Counted from the first letter of the stretch, positions 48,935 to 58,555 are shown. The stretch: DNA of 64,000 bases from Actinomycetes bacterium (GCA_030614915.1 JAUXAG010000010.1:36580-100579); one strand, 5' to 3'. Made by a program: numbers and translations. The notes: a model not told the origin generated them from the letters alone.

Positions 48935-50290
48935 TTGCAAAGTATCTTAAATCGTGCAGTTTCGTGGCTTTGGTACTACTGCGGGTCTCGGCGAAGGAGG
49001 CGAAGCCGCAGGGAAGCAGACCAGACCGAAAGAGCCCACCACTGGCCAAGAGAGCGGATTGAGCGGTGCAGCCGGGAAAGACTCACGGTTTTATTGCGCC
49101 GGGCTGCCCAGATGGTACCCTATTATTCCCGGATCTTTGCCGAAAGGGGCTGGGATCCCCAGCAGGCGGAGAAGTATTGGCCCAAGTGGCCTGTTCTAAC
49201 GCAGCAAATGCTGCAAGAAAGGCGGGATGAACTCATAGCAAAGGACGTCCAGAAGAGCAACTTGCGTCTTGGTGCCAGCGGAGGCTCGACCGGATTTAAC
49301 AAAACGTTTTATCACGGCCGACAATTCGGGCAATCTAAAGCGGCCGCCGTGACTCATTCTGACTCTCTTGCCGGATGGGCGCCGGGTGATCGTATTGCGT
49401 TATTGTGGTGTGCGCCGTCCCGTGTGCATGGTGTGCATGGAGCGGTTCGTCCTTTGTCCCCGCTCAGAAGTTTGCTCAAGAACCAGAAGTTGTATAATTC
49501 CTACGATATGAGCGAGGCCCGCATGGGCGAGTACCATCTTGAGATCAGCCGTTACCAGCCCGATGTTATCATAGCTTACGCAGGCTCTATGTTTGAAATG
49601 GCCCGTTTTCTGAAGCGCAATCGGCTGTGTCCAGACTATCCCTCCAAGAGCATCATAACCTCTGCCGAAACGCTTAGCCAGACAATGCGCTTGCAGATAG
49701 ACGAAGTTTTCTCCAAGCCCATTTTTAATAGATACGGCAGCTGGGAAGTCGGCCTTATGAGCTTTGAATGTGAAGCCCACTCGGGTCTGCATATTGCCTT
49801 CACCCACAACCTCATCGAGGTCGTAAGCCCCGGTTCGATCGAGCCGGTTTGGGAGCAACAGGGGGATATTCTGGTTACGACGTTGGGCGAGCCAGACTGT
49901 CCACTGATTCGCTATCAGATTGGCGATGTGGGGATTATGACCAAAGAGGTGTGCAGCTGTGGCCGAAATTCGCTCCGTCTGCGGGAGGTATTAGGTCGTG
50001 AGATGGATGTTATTTCAACTCCTGGAGGACGTAGAGCTCATGGCGTCTTTGCTGGGGCTTTTTTCGGCATTGATAAAGTGCGGCAATTTCAAGTGGTTCA
50101 GCGGAAACTGGATCGGATTGATCTGCGATTGGTTTTGGCTGAACCGCTGAACAAGAATGAAGAAGCAAGGATTCGTTCAGTGTTTGCCGAACGCCTTGGC
50201 CCTGAGGTAGCTTTTCAAATCAGGATAGTGGATCACATAGACCCCCTACCTTCGGGCAAAAGGGCATTTGTGGTCTCGGAAGTGCAGTAG
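48935..50290 (+). CDS. phenylacetate-CoA-ligase-like adenylate-forming protein (CapK/PaaK family)
   Basis: 451 residues. Motifs: 'GASGGSTGFNKTFYHGR' (AMP-loop-like), 'YGSWEVGLMSFECE' and 'LIRYQIGDVGIM' with 'CSCGRN', the pattern of CapK/PaaK proteins. In polysaccharide loci these enzymes are of unknown function, possibly modifying sugars or lipids. TTG start with AAGGA at 8 nt. Arg-rich N terminus (residues ~18-28). Co-transcribed with the glycosyltransferase. Confidence 0.8.
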   Translation: MQSILNRAVSWLWYYCGSRRRRRSRREADQTERAHHWPRERIERCSRERLTVLLRRAAQMVPYYSRIFAERGWDPQQAEKYWPKWPVLTQQMLQERRDELIAKDVQKSNLRLGASGGSTGFNKTFYHGRQFGQSKAAAVTHSDSLAGWAPGDRIALLWCAPSRVHGVHGAVRPLSPLRSLLKNQKLYNSYDMSEARMGEYHLEISRYQPDVIIAYAGSMFEMARFLKRNRLCPDYPSKSIITSAETLSQTMRLQIDEVFSKPIFNRYGSWEVGLMSFECEAHSGLHIAFTHNLIEVVSPGSIEPVWEQQGDILVTTLGEPDCPLIRYQIGDVGIMTKEVCSCGRNSLRLREVLGREMDVISTPGGRRAHGVFAGAFFGIDKVRQFQVVQRKLDRIDLRLVLAEPLNKNEEARIRSVFAERLGPEVAFQIRIVDHIDPLPSGKRAFVVSEVQ

Positions 50291-50453
50291 TCTTGCCCAA
50301 AGAACTGAGGCGAGCTGAATGAGGAGCTGGGCCGATCGCCTCCGCCTCGATGCGGCCAAACCGCCTCTCGAGCACCTCAGCGTTCTGCTTCCCATGGCTC
50401 AACTGTACTCGGCAGGGCAGCAGCTGGGTTGGTTTTCGCTGGGGCTGCGTTTA

Positions 50454-50630
50454 CTAGGCCTCTTCAATCGTTACCTTGATTTTGTCAGGCGGGTCCGAAC
50501 CGAGGGCCCATTTCTGGATGTACTGTGTCCTGAGAACCGGCGGCTTGACAGTTTCGTCAAGCGGTTCCTCGTACACATAGGTGCCTTTGGTTTCCTTGGC
50601 TTTGACCATAATGATCTCGATTTTTTCCAT
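50454..50630 (-). CDS. 58-residue small protein, family unknown
   Basis: ATG at 50630 preceded by AGAGGT. Begins MEKIEIIMVKAKETKGTYVY and ends in 'WALGSDPPDKIKVTIEEA', an acidic, strand-rich small protein with the look of a single-domain beta-barrel. The overlapping plus-strand frame (50319-50657) has less protein-like composition and no ribosome site, so I take the minus-strand gene as real. A similar short conserved protein is, I believe, found in other anaerobes, but its role is unknown. Confidence 0.6.
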   Translation of the reverse strand: MEKIEIIMVKAKETKGTYVYEEPLDETVKPPVLRTQYIQKWALGSDPPDKIKVTIEEA

Positions 50631-50717
50631 GGTTTACCTCTCTGCCGTCTGCTGTAAGTTCCACACATCAAACGCAGGTTGTTCCGTGGTTCTGAGGTCT
50701 TCTATGAAGTGCCCGTG

Positions 50718-51512
50718 TCAGGGGCTTATTGCCAGTTGTATTGCCAGGGCATGTCCGGCCTCGGTAGCCTGAAACTCGACATTACAAATAATATTCGGAT
50801 GCTCGGAAAAACGCATACCGGCTCCAATATAGCCACCGAATATCGTGCTTTGCTCAATACCGAGGCTATCCGGATAGTCAGTACCCCCTAGAGTGAGGTT
50901 CACATCTGCTACTCCGTCGATCAAATGCAGAAAGGGACCTCCATAAACAGATAGATATTCGGTGCAATTCCACGTAGGCCCAATAGCAATTTGTACTTCC
51001 GTCATATGGATTTCCGAGTCCATCGTTCCGGGTGAGCCAAACAGTGTGCTGGGATTACCTTTAAAATTCTCAAAGGGAACGAAACTTACTTGAGCAAGCA
51101 TACCTACGCTTACGTCTTCCCACTCGAAAAAAGTCACCCTTGTCCCAGCACCAATCGCTAGACTTGGATCGCTAGTGCCAATCATGGAGCTAGCGTTAGC
51201 TATATTCTCACCATGGTCAACATCAATGACAGCCACACCCAGACGACCAAATACGTCCCATCTGTCGGTGAGCCCATATCCGAAATTAGCGTAAATCTTG
51301 TTTATCTCTAGATCGCTGATATCCATGTCAGGCCATCCAAAGGGCCCCACCATCTTTATCTCCATTTTGCTGTAGAGATACTCGAGTCCCAAACTGGGCT
51401 GTCCCCGGCTTAAGAGGGCCCTTGGCGGCCCCATAGGGTCAAAGCCAAAGACAACATTAGAGCAAAAGAGAATCAGTATTGCAGCAGCAATCGTCAGCAG
51501 ACTTTTTCGCAT
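50718..51512 (-). CDS. outer-membrane beta-barrel protein
   Basis: 264 residues with a signal peptide ending near residue 23 (VVFGFDP). Alternating strands with aromatic ends ('SLGLEYLYSKMEIKM', 'KIYANFGYGLTDRWDVFGRL', 'VSVGMLAQVSFVPFENF') form a typical 8-12-strand barrel, but the last residue is Pro rather than Phe. Function unknown. It shares no obvious operon with its neighbours. Confidence 0.7.
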   Translation of the reverse strand: MRKSLLTIAAAILILFCSNVVFGFDPMGPPRALLSRGQPSLGLEYLYSKMEIKMVGPFGWPDMDISDLEINKIYANFGYGLTDRWDVFGRLGVAVIDVDHGENIANASSMIGTSDPSLAIGAGTRVTFFEWEDVSVGMLAQVSFVPFENFKGNPSTLFGSPGTMDSEIHMTEVQIAIGPTWNCTEYLSVYGGPFLHLIDGVADVNLTLGGTDYPDSLGIEQSTIFGGYIGAGMRFSEHPNIICNVEFQATEAGHALAIQLAISP

Positions 51513-51704
51513 AATTGCAGACTCCCTTGGAAAGAATTTGCTCGGAAATTTCCCGTGGCGGCATTATACCCCAAAGCAATCGCCGGGGAAAGGGCATTTT
51601 TATGGGGCACTAGAAAGGGCGGTCTTATAGTCGAAGCGGCTGGCCTGGGGGGATTGCACGCAGACTGGGATGTATCGGTTCAGCCAAATTGGGACAACTA
51701 TGAA

Positions 51705-51880
51705 TTAGTCGCATGACAATTTCGGCTCCTGGTTTAGGTCATTTGTCCGGTTATGTCTTTTGCCTTCCTTCATGGTTTGTCTCTTGAGTTCGCCCCGACG
51801 CTTGAGGATCTCCTCACGCCGGCCGAAGTATACATCGTCCGGCGTCAAGCCTTCCCCGGCATGCCGGCCAAGGCTTGCTC
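51705..51880 (-). pseudogene. C-terminal remnant of a DDE (IS3-like) transposase
   Basis: The minus strand reads 'GLTPDDVYFGRREEILKRRG' then ELKRQTMKEGKRHNR and a TAA at 51707-51705. The TP-x-D-V-Y-F-GRR motif followed by a basic helix is the end of IS3/rve-type transposases. No upstream catalytic core is found, so only the last ~55 codons remain. Confidence 0.65.
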
Positions 51881-52094
51881 CATCTCTACACCTTCATCAA
51901 CCAAACTGTCCCACTTCTAGCTGACGTTGAGCAACAATCGTTACTAATAATTAACAACTTTACGATGCATTAGTGTTTAGATTCAGACGAAAGGCAGTTT
52001 CGTAAGGTCTTGCTAGACTCTACAATGGATTGCGATGGGTTTTGGAACCCCGCGGCATTGTCCTCGCCTGTGAAGACGGCAACCGTTTCAGGAT
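51881..52094. other. intergenic region downstream of the E1 gene
   Basis: No gene or clear terminator is seen on either strand. Confidence 0.3.
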
Positions 52095-54278
52095 TTATAG
52101 TTCTCTTTTCGCTGATTTGCGGATGGTGTCTTTTATTTGCTCCACGTTTGGCATCGCTGTGGCCTCAGCCCACTTGGACACTGGGCTGGGAACATCCTTT
52201 CCAGTGACCGTCAGGATCGGCGCATCGAGCCTGTCGAAAAACCGTCTGTGGCACTCATAGCCGATCCGTGCGCCAATGGAATTGCTCTGCGGCGACTGTT
52301 CGACAATGACCAAGTTCGAGGTTTTCTCCAGAGACTCACCGATCAGCTCATAGTCAATATCCAGCATGCTCACTGTGCGTAGGTCGATAGCCTCCACACT
52401 TATGCCCTCTTCTGCTAACTGCTGAGCAGCTTGGGCGACGAGAGACACAGACCATGAGTACGCCAGCACGGTCACGTCTTTGCCTTCAGATATTTTCTTC
52501 GCCTTGCCTATCTCGATGAAGTAATCCAGGTTGTCGGCTGGGACGGAACCTGTGGTATTGTATAGTTCGTGATGTTCGACGATCAGTACGGGGTCCTTGC
52601 TCTGCATAGCGGAATTGAACAGGCCTATGTAATCAGCGGGCATAACTGGGGACACTATACGCCAGCCGGAAAACAGGGCAAAAAGGGCTGTGGGATCCAT
52701 CGAGTGCTGTCCGCCATAGCCGCAGCCGGTCGCAATTCGCGTTCTCATTACCAGCGGGACATCTATATTCGCTCGCCCATACACATAGCCCAGTTTGCCG
52801 ATCTGGTTGAATATCTGGTCGGCTGCGATAAGGGCAAAATCGGGGAACATTATCTCTACTATTGGTTTCAGGCCGCTCATGGCCGCTCCGCCGGCAAGAC
52901 CCGTAAAACCGGCCTCCGATATTGGCGTATCCAGTACCCGTCCCGGGAAACGCTGCTTGAGACCTTTAGTAGCTTGATAAGCACCGCCGCCCATATGCCC
53001 GACTTCTTCGCCTAGAACAAATACATTGGGGTCTTTTTCCATCCACCGTCCGGTCACGGCTGCGATGGCCTCGACGTACTTCATATCCTTGCCGGGCTTG
53101 AGTTCCGCCGGTTCGACGAACTTTATCCCCTTGAACTCGCTGCCGTCGCTTCGCAGACCGTCTGTAACACTTTCCGGGGCCGGAATTAGTGCCGGCCTGA
53201 TAACTCTAGTCTCGGAATTATCTGTCTCCGTACAAAAATCCACAGCTTGCTGAACTATCCGTTCGGCAGAGACCTTAACCTGAGTGTCCTGTTTGTCCGT
53301 TAGCAGGGACAGCTGCTTGAGCTTTTCCGGAAAACACACCAAGGGGTCGCGTTTTTTCCACTCGGCCTCCTCCTGTTTGCTTCGATAGCCAAACGCGCTG
53401 CCGGGAATCTCGCCGGCGTGATGGAAATAGCGGTAGGTCTTTGCATCGATGAACACCGGTTTGTTGTTACTTCTCAGCTCGGCAACTGCCTGCTGAACCG
53501 CTATCTTCATAGCCAGAGGATCCATACCATCAACTATCCGCCCCAGCATGTCATATGATGCAGCCCGAACGGAAAGCTCAGATATCGCAGCCGACTCTCC
53601 CAGACTGGTCGCCACAGCATAGAGGTTATTTTCCAGGACATATATAATCGGCAGCTTCCAAAGTCCCGCCAAGTTCAGAGCCTCGTGAAAAACTCCCTGA
53701 TTGGCCGCCCCGTCGCCGAAAAAGCAGACTACAATATTATCATTCTTGAGGTAAGAGTTAGCCCAGGCCGCACCTGTAGCCAGTGGAATACCGCCAGCCA
53801 CGATGGCGTTTGTCCCCAATACTCCTATTTTTGGATCGCACAAGTGCATAGAGCCGCCTCGACCGGCGCAACAGCCTTTTGCCAGTCCCATAATCTCCGC
53901 CAACAGTGTATTTATTGAATCCTGCAACTGCTGGGGTATGGATTTTTGGATCGGATCATAATCTTTTTTGAGGCGGTAGGAGCAAGCCTTAGTCAGGAAT
54001 TGATGATGTGCCCGGTGTGTGCCATAGATACCGTCCTTTGGCCGAAGGCTGGCCATAGTGCCCACTGCCACAGCCTCTTGGCCTATGCTCGCATGTACCG
54101 GGCCGTGTACCAGACCCTCTTTCTTCAGCTCCAGTAACTTCGTCTCGAATGCCCGGACAAGATACAACTGCAAAAGCATAGACCGAAGTACGTTCGGCCT
54201 CTCGTTTACCCAGTCCTCTTCAGTGACGGTTAGTTGTTTCCAGTCAAAATCCAGCTTTTGTTCTTGCCAAATAGCCAC
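52095..54278 (-). CDS. 2-oxoacid dehydrogenase E1, alpha and beta subunits fused
   Basis: 727 residues. The first ~325 form E1-alpha: 'HGPVHASIGQEAVAVG' (~58), 'GRGGSMHLCDP' (~135) and the ThDP motif 'GDGAANQGVFHEALNLAG' ending in ENN (~186-215). After a linker, residues ~395-727 form E1-beta: 'PISEAGFTGLAGGAAMSGLK' (~455) and 'MDPTALFALFSGWRIVSPV'. Such fused enzymes decarboxylate branched-chain 2-oxoacids, pyruvate or acetoin. No E2 (lipoyl) or E3 gene is nearby. The gene is downstream of the tungsten oxidoreductase on the same strand (55 bp gap), so the pair may act in one pathway. Confidence 0.87.
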   Translation of the reverse strand: MAIWQEQKLDFDWKQLTVTEEDWVNERPNVLRSMLLQLYLVRAFETKLLELKKEGLVHGPVHASIGQEAVAVGTMASLRPKDGIYGTHRAHHQFLTKACSYRLKKDYDPIQKSIPQQLQDSINTLLAEIMGLAKGCCAGRGGSMHLCDPKIGVLGTNAIVAGGIPLATGAAWANSYLKNDNIVVCFFGDGAANQGVFHEALNLAGLWKLPIIYVLENNLYAVATSLGESAAISELSVRAASYDMLGRIVDGMDPLAMKIAVQQAVAELRSNNKPVFIDAKTYRYFHHAGEIPGSAFGYRSKQEEAEWKKRDPLVCFPEKLKQLSLLTDKQDTQVKVSAERIVQQAVDFCTETDNSETRVIRPALIPAPESVTDGLRSDGSEFKGIKFVEPAELKPGKDMKYVEAIAAVTGRWMEKDPNVFVLGEEVGHMGGGAYQATKGLKQRFPGRVLDTPISEAGFTGLAGGAAMSGLKPIVEIMFPDFALIAADQIFNQIGKLGYVYGRANIDVPLVMRTRIATGCGYGGQHSMDPTALFALFSGWRIVSPVMPADYIGLFNSAMQSKDPVLIVEHHELYNTTGSVPADNLDYFIEIGKAKKISEGKDVTVLAYSWSVSLVAQAAQQLAEEGISVEAIDLRTVSMLDIDYELIGESLEKTSNLVIVEQSPQSNSIGARIGYECHRRFFDRLDAPILTVTGKDVPSPVSKWAEATAMPNVEQIKDTIRKSAKREL

Positions 54279-54333
54279 GTTTCCATCCCTTGCTGCTGTT
54301 GATGAGCAGATCTCTGATACTGCCTCAAAATCT

Positions 54334-56094
54334 TTACCTGTTTATCTTGGCCAATCTTGTCGATCGAATCTCGTTATACTCTGCCACCATCTTTTCCAGT
54401 TCCTCTCGACACAGGGCGGCCCCTTCAGCGGTTTTTTCTTCCAAGAACCGCTTGGGCAAGGTATCAGCCTCTGGGCCGATCCCTTCACGCTTGTTGTAAG
54501 CTCGAGTCTGTTGCGTGATGTTATTCGCAAATAGCTCGAGCTGTTCCTTACTCCATTTCAGTCCCGTCGTAGCTTCAATGAGTCTAGCCAGCTCATCCCA
54601 CTTGATAAAATCCCTGTAGAAGCGACAGAGTACCAGGCAGTCGAATATCGCCGCCCGATCCTCGTAATCGATGTGCAGCTTAGCCTTGTTAGTGATTACG
54701 CCGGGCTCTATTTCTCCCGACAGCTCAGCCTTATAGAATGTCCCCCGCAGATGGCACGCACCCCGGGCGCTGGTTGCATAGGACAGCCCCATTCCTTTGA
54801 GGACCCGCGGATCGAAGCCACTCGGCTCAAGCCCTTTCACATGAATAGCCAGATCTTCCAGCCCCAGTTCTTTCGATGCCTGCTTGATGCCTTTAGCCAA
54901 CAAAGCCCCCACACCTTCTTTGTACGCTATCATCTGAAACAGCTCCGCCATGCGGTCGGGTTGGTTGTAGTCGATTGCAAAATCGATTTTCCCTCGCTTG
55001 TAGGCCTCGATGGCGAAAGCCGACAAGTTGCCCGCGCTCATGGTGTCCATACCCAGCCGATCGCAGATATCGTTCAGCCAGGCCACTTCTTCCAGACTGT
55101 CTAACTCATTCAGTCCGCCCAGAGCATAGATAGTCTCAAACTCCGGCCCTTCGATCTCCAAGCCAGCATGTCGTCCCTTTTTAAGGCGGGACAACTTCGT
55201 ACAACGAAGAAAGCAGGTGGGACATCCGCAGGCCTTGACCTCGAAGTTTTCCTGCATGTAATCAGCCGACAGATTCTCCCATTTTTCGTAATGTCCTTTT
55301 TGCCAGTAGCGCGTCGGAAAACAGTTCGCCTTATTGGTTACGGCCACTTGCATGGGCGTACCAAGTGTTTTGTACACCTTAGTAACCGCTGCAGCCATGC
55401 CCTTTGCTGCTAACTCTTTAGTTAGCTGTTTGAGCAAATCCGGATTGGCTGTCTTGGCCTTTTTCGTCCCGGCAAAGGAGATTCCTTTGATATTCTTGGC
55501 CCCCATAATAGCTCCCATACCGCCTCTGCCCAGACTCCGCCACCTATCTGACTTAATACAGGCCATAGCCGCTCGATTCTCGCCGGCCGGACCGATCACC
55601 ATCGCTCGGGCACCCTTCGCCGAGTGCTTAAGCAAATCCTCTTCCGTATCGTAGGTGTCTTTGCCCTGCATATTTTGGGCTGAGCGGAACGATACCCCCT
55701 TTTCATCAATCAGCAGATACGACAACTGGTTGCATTTACCTTCAATGATTACCGCGTCGATGCCGCAGCCTTTCATTTGCGGTCCCAGCCTGCCCCCGCA
55801 GTAAGATTCCATGAAGCCGTCTGTTGCCGGACTCTTAGAGAAGACAGCGAATCGCGATTGGCTCCAGAACTTTGTACCCGTAACCGGCCCGACAGCTATA
55901 ATAAACCGATTATCCGCAGACAGAGCCTCTACCCCCACCGGGTTTTCCTTCGTTAGCAGATATACGCCTAAGCCCTTGCCGCCGAGGCTCTGGCAAAGGA
56001 CGGAATCGGGAATATCTTCGTAGAAGAATTCCTCGGTATCAAGGCGGATCCTCAATAGACGATTGAAAAACCCCTTCACGGTGCGTTTCTCCAA
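54334..56094 (-). CDS. tungsten-containing aldehyde:ferredoxin oxidoreductase family enzyme
   Basis: 586 residues. Three-domain AOR: N-terminal 'LGGKGLGVYLL' and 'GRLGPQMKGCGIDAVIIEG', pterin contacts 'IGPAGENRAAMA' and 'RSLGRGGMGAIMGAKNIK', the 4Fe-4S ligands in CGCPTCFLRC (~288-297) and the fourth Cys in CLVLCRF (~489). Members oxidise aldehydes to acids, coupled to ferredoxin. Substrate unknown. It is the first gene after the shared divergent promoter with a GntR regulator, which likely controls it. Signals an anaerobic lifestyle. Confidence 0.9.
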   Translation of the reverse strand: MEKRTVKGFFNRLLRIRLDTEEFFYEDIPDSVLCQSLGGKGLGVYLLTKENPVGVEALSADNRFIIAVGPVTGTKFWSQSRFAVFSKSPATDGFMESYCGGRLGPQMKGCGIDAVIIEGKCNQLSYLLIDEKGVSFRSAQNMQGKDTYDTEEDLLKHSAKGARAMVIGPAGENRAAMACIKSDRWRSLGRGGMGAIMGAKNIKGISFAGTKKAKTANPDLLKQLTKELAAKGMAAAVTKVYKTLGTPMQVAVTNKANCFPTRYWQKGHYEKWENLSADYMQENFEVKACGCPTCFLRCTKLSRLKKGRHAGLEIEGPEFETIYALGGLNELDSLEEVAWLNDICDRLGMDTMSAGNLSAFAIEAYKRGKIDFAIDYNQPDRMAELFQMIAYKEGVGALLAKGIKQASKELGLEDLAIHVKGLEPSGFDPRVLKGMGLSYATSARGACHLRGTFYKAELSGEIEPGVITNKAKLHIDYEDRAAIFDCLVLCRFYRDFIKWDELARLIEATTGLKWSKEQLELFANNITQQTRAYNKREGIGPEADTLPKRFLEEKTAEGAALCREELEKMVAEYNEIRSTRLAKINR

Positions 56095-56224
56095 TTACTG
56101 CTGGGCATCTTGCCATACTGCCCAAGAAAACGCTCGGCCATGGACCCAATCGATACGTGCCTGCTCCCTCATAATTGCTTTGTCTATAAGTTCTTATTGC
56201 ATCCGGAGGTTTTCAAGTTTTAGC

Positions 56225-56252
56225 TTGACAAACTATCGATTATCGATAATCA
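56225..56252 (+). promoter_or_regulatory. promoter of the GntR regulator gene
   Basis: TTGACA (56225-56230), 16 bp, TAATCA (56247-56252). The palindromic operator occupies its spacer and -10, so binding would block it. Confidence 0.5.
56238..56251. promoter_or_regulatory. 14-bp perfect palindrome, likely GntR operator
   Basis: GATTATCGATAATC is identical to its reverse complement. It lies between the divergent oxidoreductase and regulator genes and overlaps both predicted promoters. Size and symmetry suit a dimeric FCD-type regulator, most simply the product of the adjacent gene. Confidence 0.6.
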
Positions 56253-56279
56253 TAATAGCAGTTATTCCTACTAAGTCAA
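56252..56279 (-). promoter_or_regulatory. promoter of the oxidoreductase/E1 genes
   Basis: Minus strand TTGACT (56279-56274), 16 bp, TATTAT (56257-56252). The palindrome begins directly after the -10, at the transcription start. Confidence 0.55.
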
Positions 56280-56289
56280 GGCCCTACAC

Positions 56290-56946
56290 GTGAAAATCGT
56301 ACCAACCAGAACGAACAACGGCTTGTCGGATAAGGTCTACCGAAGTCTCTACAATCGGATCGTCACCGGTAGGCTCAAGCCAGGCCAACGCATCACAGAG
56401 ATGCAGATCGCCAAATCCAAAGGTGTCAGCCAGGCGCCTGTCAGGGAGGCATTGAAACGCCTCGCCGAAGATCGTTTGGTTGATCTTGTGCCCCGTAGCG
56501 GCTGTTATGTCTGCGAACTGACCCGGGAGGATGTGGACTATCTTTTTGAGATTCGCAAGCGTCTAGAATCCCTGGCCCTTGAGTATGCGTTTGAGAACTT
56601 GGATCCCAAGAGAGTCCAAAATCTAAGGCAGAAGTTTAATGAATGTCGCGAGCTTGGCAAACACAAGCTGGTCCAAAAAGAGCTGAAACTCGATTCGCTA
56701 CTACATTCCATGATCTTTGAAGCCTCGGGAAGCAAGGATCTGCAAGTCTTGCTGAACAAATTGTGGGCGAGGATTCAATTATTCCGCATTCGCGAGGCCA
56801 CTGACTTAGCCCGGGCCAGATTGGCCCTGGAGCGACATATTGAGATTTTGGATTCAATTCTTGCCCGCGACATGAAAAAGGCCCAGGGACTTCTTCTGCA
56901 GCATCTTGAAGAATCACAGCAAAATATCTTGGAACATTTTGTTTAA
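56290..56946 (+). CDS. GntR-family transcriptional regulator (FadR/FCD type)
   Basis: 218 residues. N-terminal winged helix (~10-75) with 'LKPGQRITEMQIAKSKGVSQ' and 'PVREALKRLAEDRLV'; C-terminal all-helical FCD domain (~85-215) whose metal/ligand residues (Asp, His) appear in 'LDSLLHSMIFEASGS' and 'ERHIEILDSI'. FCD regulators sense sugar acids, lactate or other carboxylates. GTG start. It faces the oxidoreductase genes and leads the plus-strand cluster, so it probably governs both. Confidence 0.88.
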   Translation: MKIVPTRTNNGLSDKVYRSLYNRIVTGRLKPGQRITEMQIAKSKGVSQAPVREALKRLAEDRLVDLVPRSGCYVCELTREDVDYLFEIRKRLESLALEYAFENLDPKRVQNLRQKFNECRELGKHKLVQKELKLDSLLHSMIFEASGSKDLQVLLNKLWARIQLFRIREATDLARARLALERHIEILDSILARDMKKAQGLLLQHLEESQQNILEHFV

Positions 56947-57007
56947 CCGTCTTAGATTTACCGACAATGACATAGGAATGATTTAGGAAATACGGGAATA
57001 GAATGAA

Positions 57008-57955
57008 ATGAAAATACAAAAACTACATTGGCTTAACGATTCGGGAATTATAATGCTGTGCCCCATTAGAGGTCGTGTTCTGCAAGTGACACTAGGAAAA
57101 GAGAAGGCATTTTGGAACCATCCCACTTTCTCAGGGGATTGGAATATCGGTGGGGATCGTCTCTGGATTGGGCCGGAAGTAGATTGGAATTGGACAAGCC
57201 TGAAAAACCCTGATTTAGGCAATTATGTGGTTCAAGAGGCAATGGACCCAGGAAAATGGGCCACGAAAAATAGGGGGAAAAGATCATGTCAGATTCAACA
57301 AAACGTGCTGATGAAGCACAGGGACAAGAAAAGAGAAGTCCGTATCAAACTGATCCGAAGCTTCCGCTCAGTTGATATGCCCAAAGCAGCGTTCTTCCGG
57401 AAGCATCTGGCGTATCAGACAGATAACGAATTGTGGATTTGTAGCGGAACGCGCGGCCAAAACATAGGACTATGGTCTCTTCTGCAAGTCCCCAGTGGGG
57501 GGACAATGTGTGTTCTCTGTCGAGAGAATGCTACCTTTCGGGACTACTTCACTCCCATCGGAGATAGGCTGTGGAAGAAAGAACAGAATCGGCTGTATTT
57601 TAAAATCACGGGGCGAAACCGATACAAGATCGGAATATCGCCTTCAGCGGTGAGCGGCAAACTGGCCTACATCCGCAAAGCAGCAGCGGGATACCTGGTA
57701 ATCTTCCGACAGTTCTTCCCGCAACCGTGGCGCAGCTATTGTGACGTTCCACTGAACGAGCTAAAAAGCAATGGTGACGCAGTCCAGGTCTACAATGATG
57801 ACGGATCGTTAGGCCGGTTCGGAGAAATGGAATACCATAGTCCCTATATCCAAGTGGGCAAGGGACCTGATCATATTGTGGACACCAATCTAACGGTTGT
57901 CGGCCTGGTTGCTCGAAACAAATTGACTGCATGGAAGGATTACTGGCTGCGGTGA
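57008..57955 (+). CDS. aldose-epimerase-like (DUF6786-type) protein
   Basis: 315 residues of mostly beta structure. 'GDWNIGGDRLWIGPEVDWNW' near the N terminus and 'YFKITGRNRYKIGISP' later resemble galactose-mutarotase-like sandwich proteins annotated as DUF6786 in Planctomycetota and relatives. The catalytic His pair of true mutarotases is not evident. Probably binds a carbohydrate. First structural gene after the regulator. Confidence 0.5.
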   Translation: MKIQKLHWLNDSGIIMLCPIRGRVLQVTLGKEKAFWNHPTFSGDWNIGGDRLWIGPEVDWNWTSLKNPDLGNYVVQEAMDPGKWATKNRGKRSCQIQQNVLMKHRDKKREVRIKLIRSFRSVDMPKAAFFRKHLAYQTDNELWICSGTRGQNIGLWSLLQVPSGGTMCVLCRENATFRDYFTPIGDRLWKKEQNRLYFKITGRNRYKIGISPSAVSGKLAYIRKAAAGYLVIFRQFFPQPWRSYCDVPLNELKSNGDAVQVYNDDGSLGRFGEMEYHSPYIQVGKGPDHIVDTNLTVVGLVARNKLTAWKDYWLR

Positions 57956-58080
57956 AGAGTGAATTGAAGAGGCGCCAATAGAGTCGACAGAAAAGGCAGC
58001 CATCGTCACAAATGAAATATTGAAATTAATGGTGGATCGATCATGGACTGACTGTTTCACTTCTTCCGGAGCTAAAAAAC

Positions 58081-58512
58081 ATGATCAAGGAATTAGGCCA
58101 TGTTGGTTTGAGTGTGAGCAACATAGACGAATCACTGGAGTTCTACAGAGATTATCTGGGTATGGAAGTCATTATGGAACTGGATATTCAGGATGATCGG
58201 ATCGGCAGGCTGGTAGGAATTCCAGGGGCAAAATGTAGAATAATCCACCTACGACTGGGCGAAGCGACGCTCGAATTGTTTGAGTACAGTGAGCCCAGCG
58301 GCAAAAATGTGGCCAAGGATGGGCGGCAGTGCGACCACGGCATTTCGCATATAGGTTTTGAAGTTAGCGACATTCACAAGCATCTCAAAGAGATTCAGGA
58401 CCGGGGTTGTAAAATGCTTGGTGAGCCGGTAGAGTTTCGACCGGGCGTGTGGGTAGCATATTTTCGTGGCCCGGACGGCGAAGTGGTCGAGTTTCGTCAA
58501 CGACCGGAGTAG
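58081..58512 (+). CDS. VOC-family (glyoxalase/dioxygenase-fold) protein
   Basis: 143 residues with two beta-alpha-beta-beta-beta modules. Possible metal ligands: His in 'LGHVGLSVSN' (~7), Glu in 'LELFEYSEP', His in 'ISHIGFEVSD' and Glu in 'GEVVEFRQ' (~139), the layout of VOC epimerases, glyoxalases and dioxygenases. GGAG 8 nt before the ATG. Context in a sugar-acid-type cluster favours an epimerase or lyase; substrate unknown. Confidence 0.8.
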   Translation: MIKELGHVGLSVSNIDESLEFYRDYLGMEVIMELDIQDDRIGRLVGIPGAKCRIIHLRLGEATLELFEYSEPSGKNVAKDGRQCDHGISHIGFEVSDIHKHLKEIQDRGCKMLGEPVEFRPGVWVAYFRGPDGEVVEFRQRPE

Positions 58513-58555
58513 TCCAAGAAAATGTTTTTTTGGTAGTTTTGAAAGGAGTTTTATT

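Noticed and set aside
50319..50657. 112-residue plus-strand ORF
   Set aside because: It overlaps the better-supported 58-residue minus-strand gene and lacks a ribosome site.
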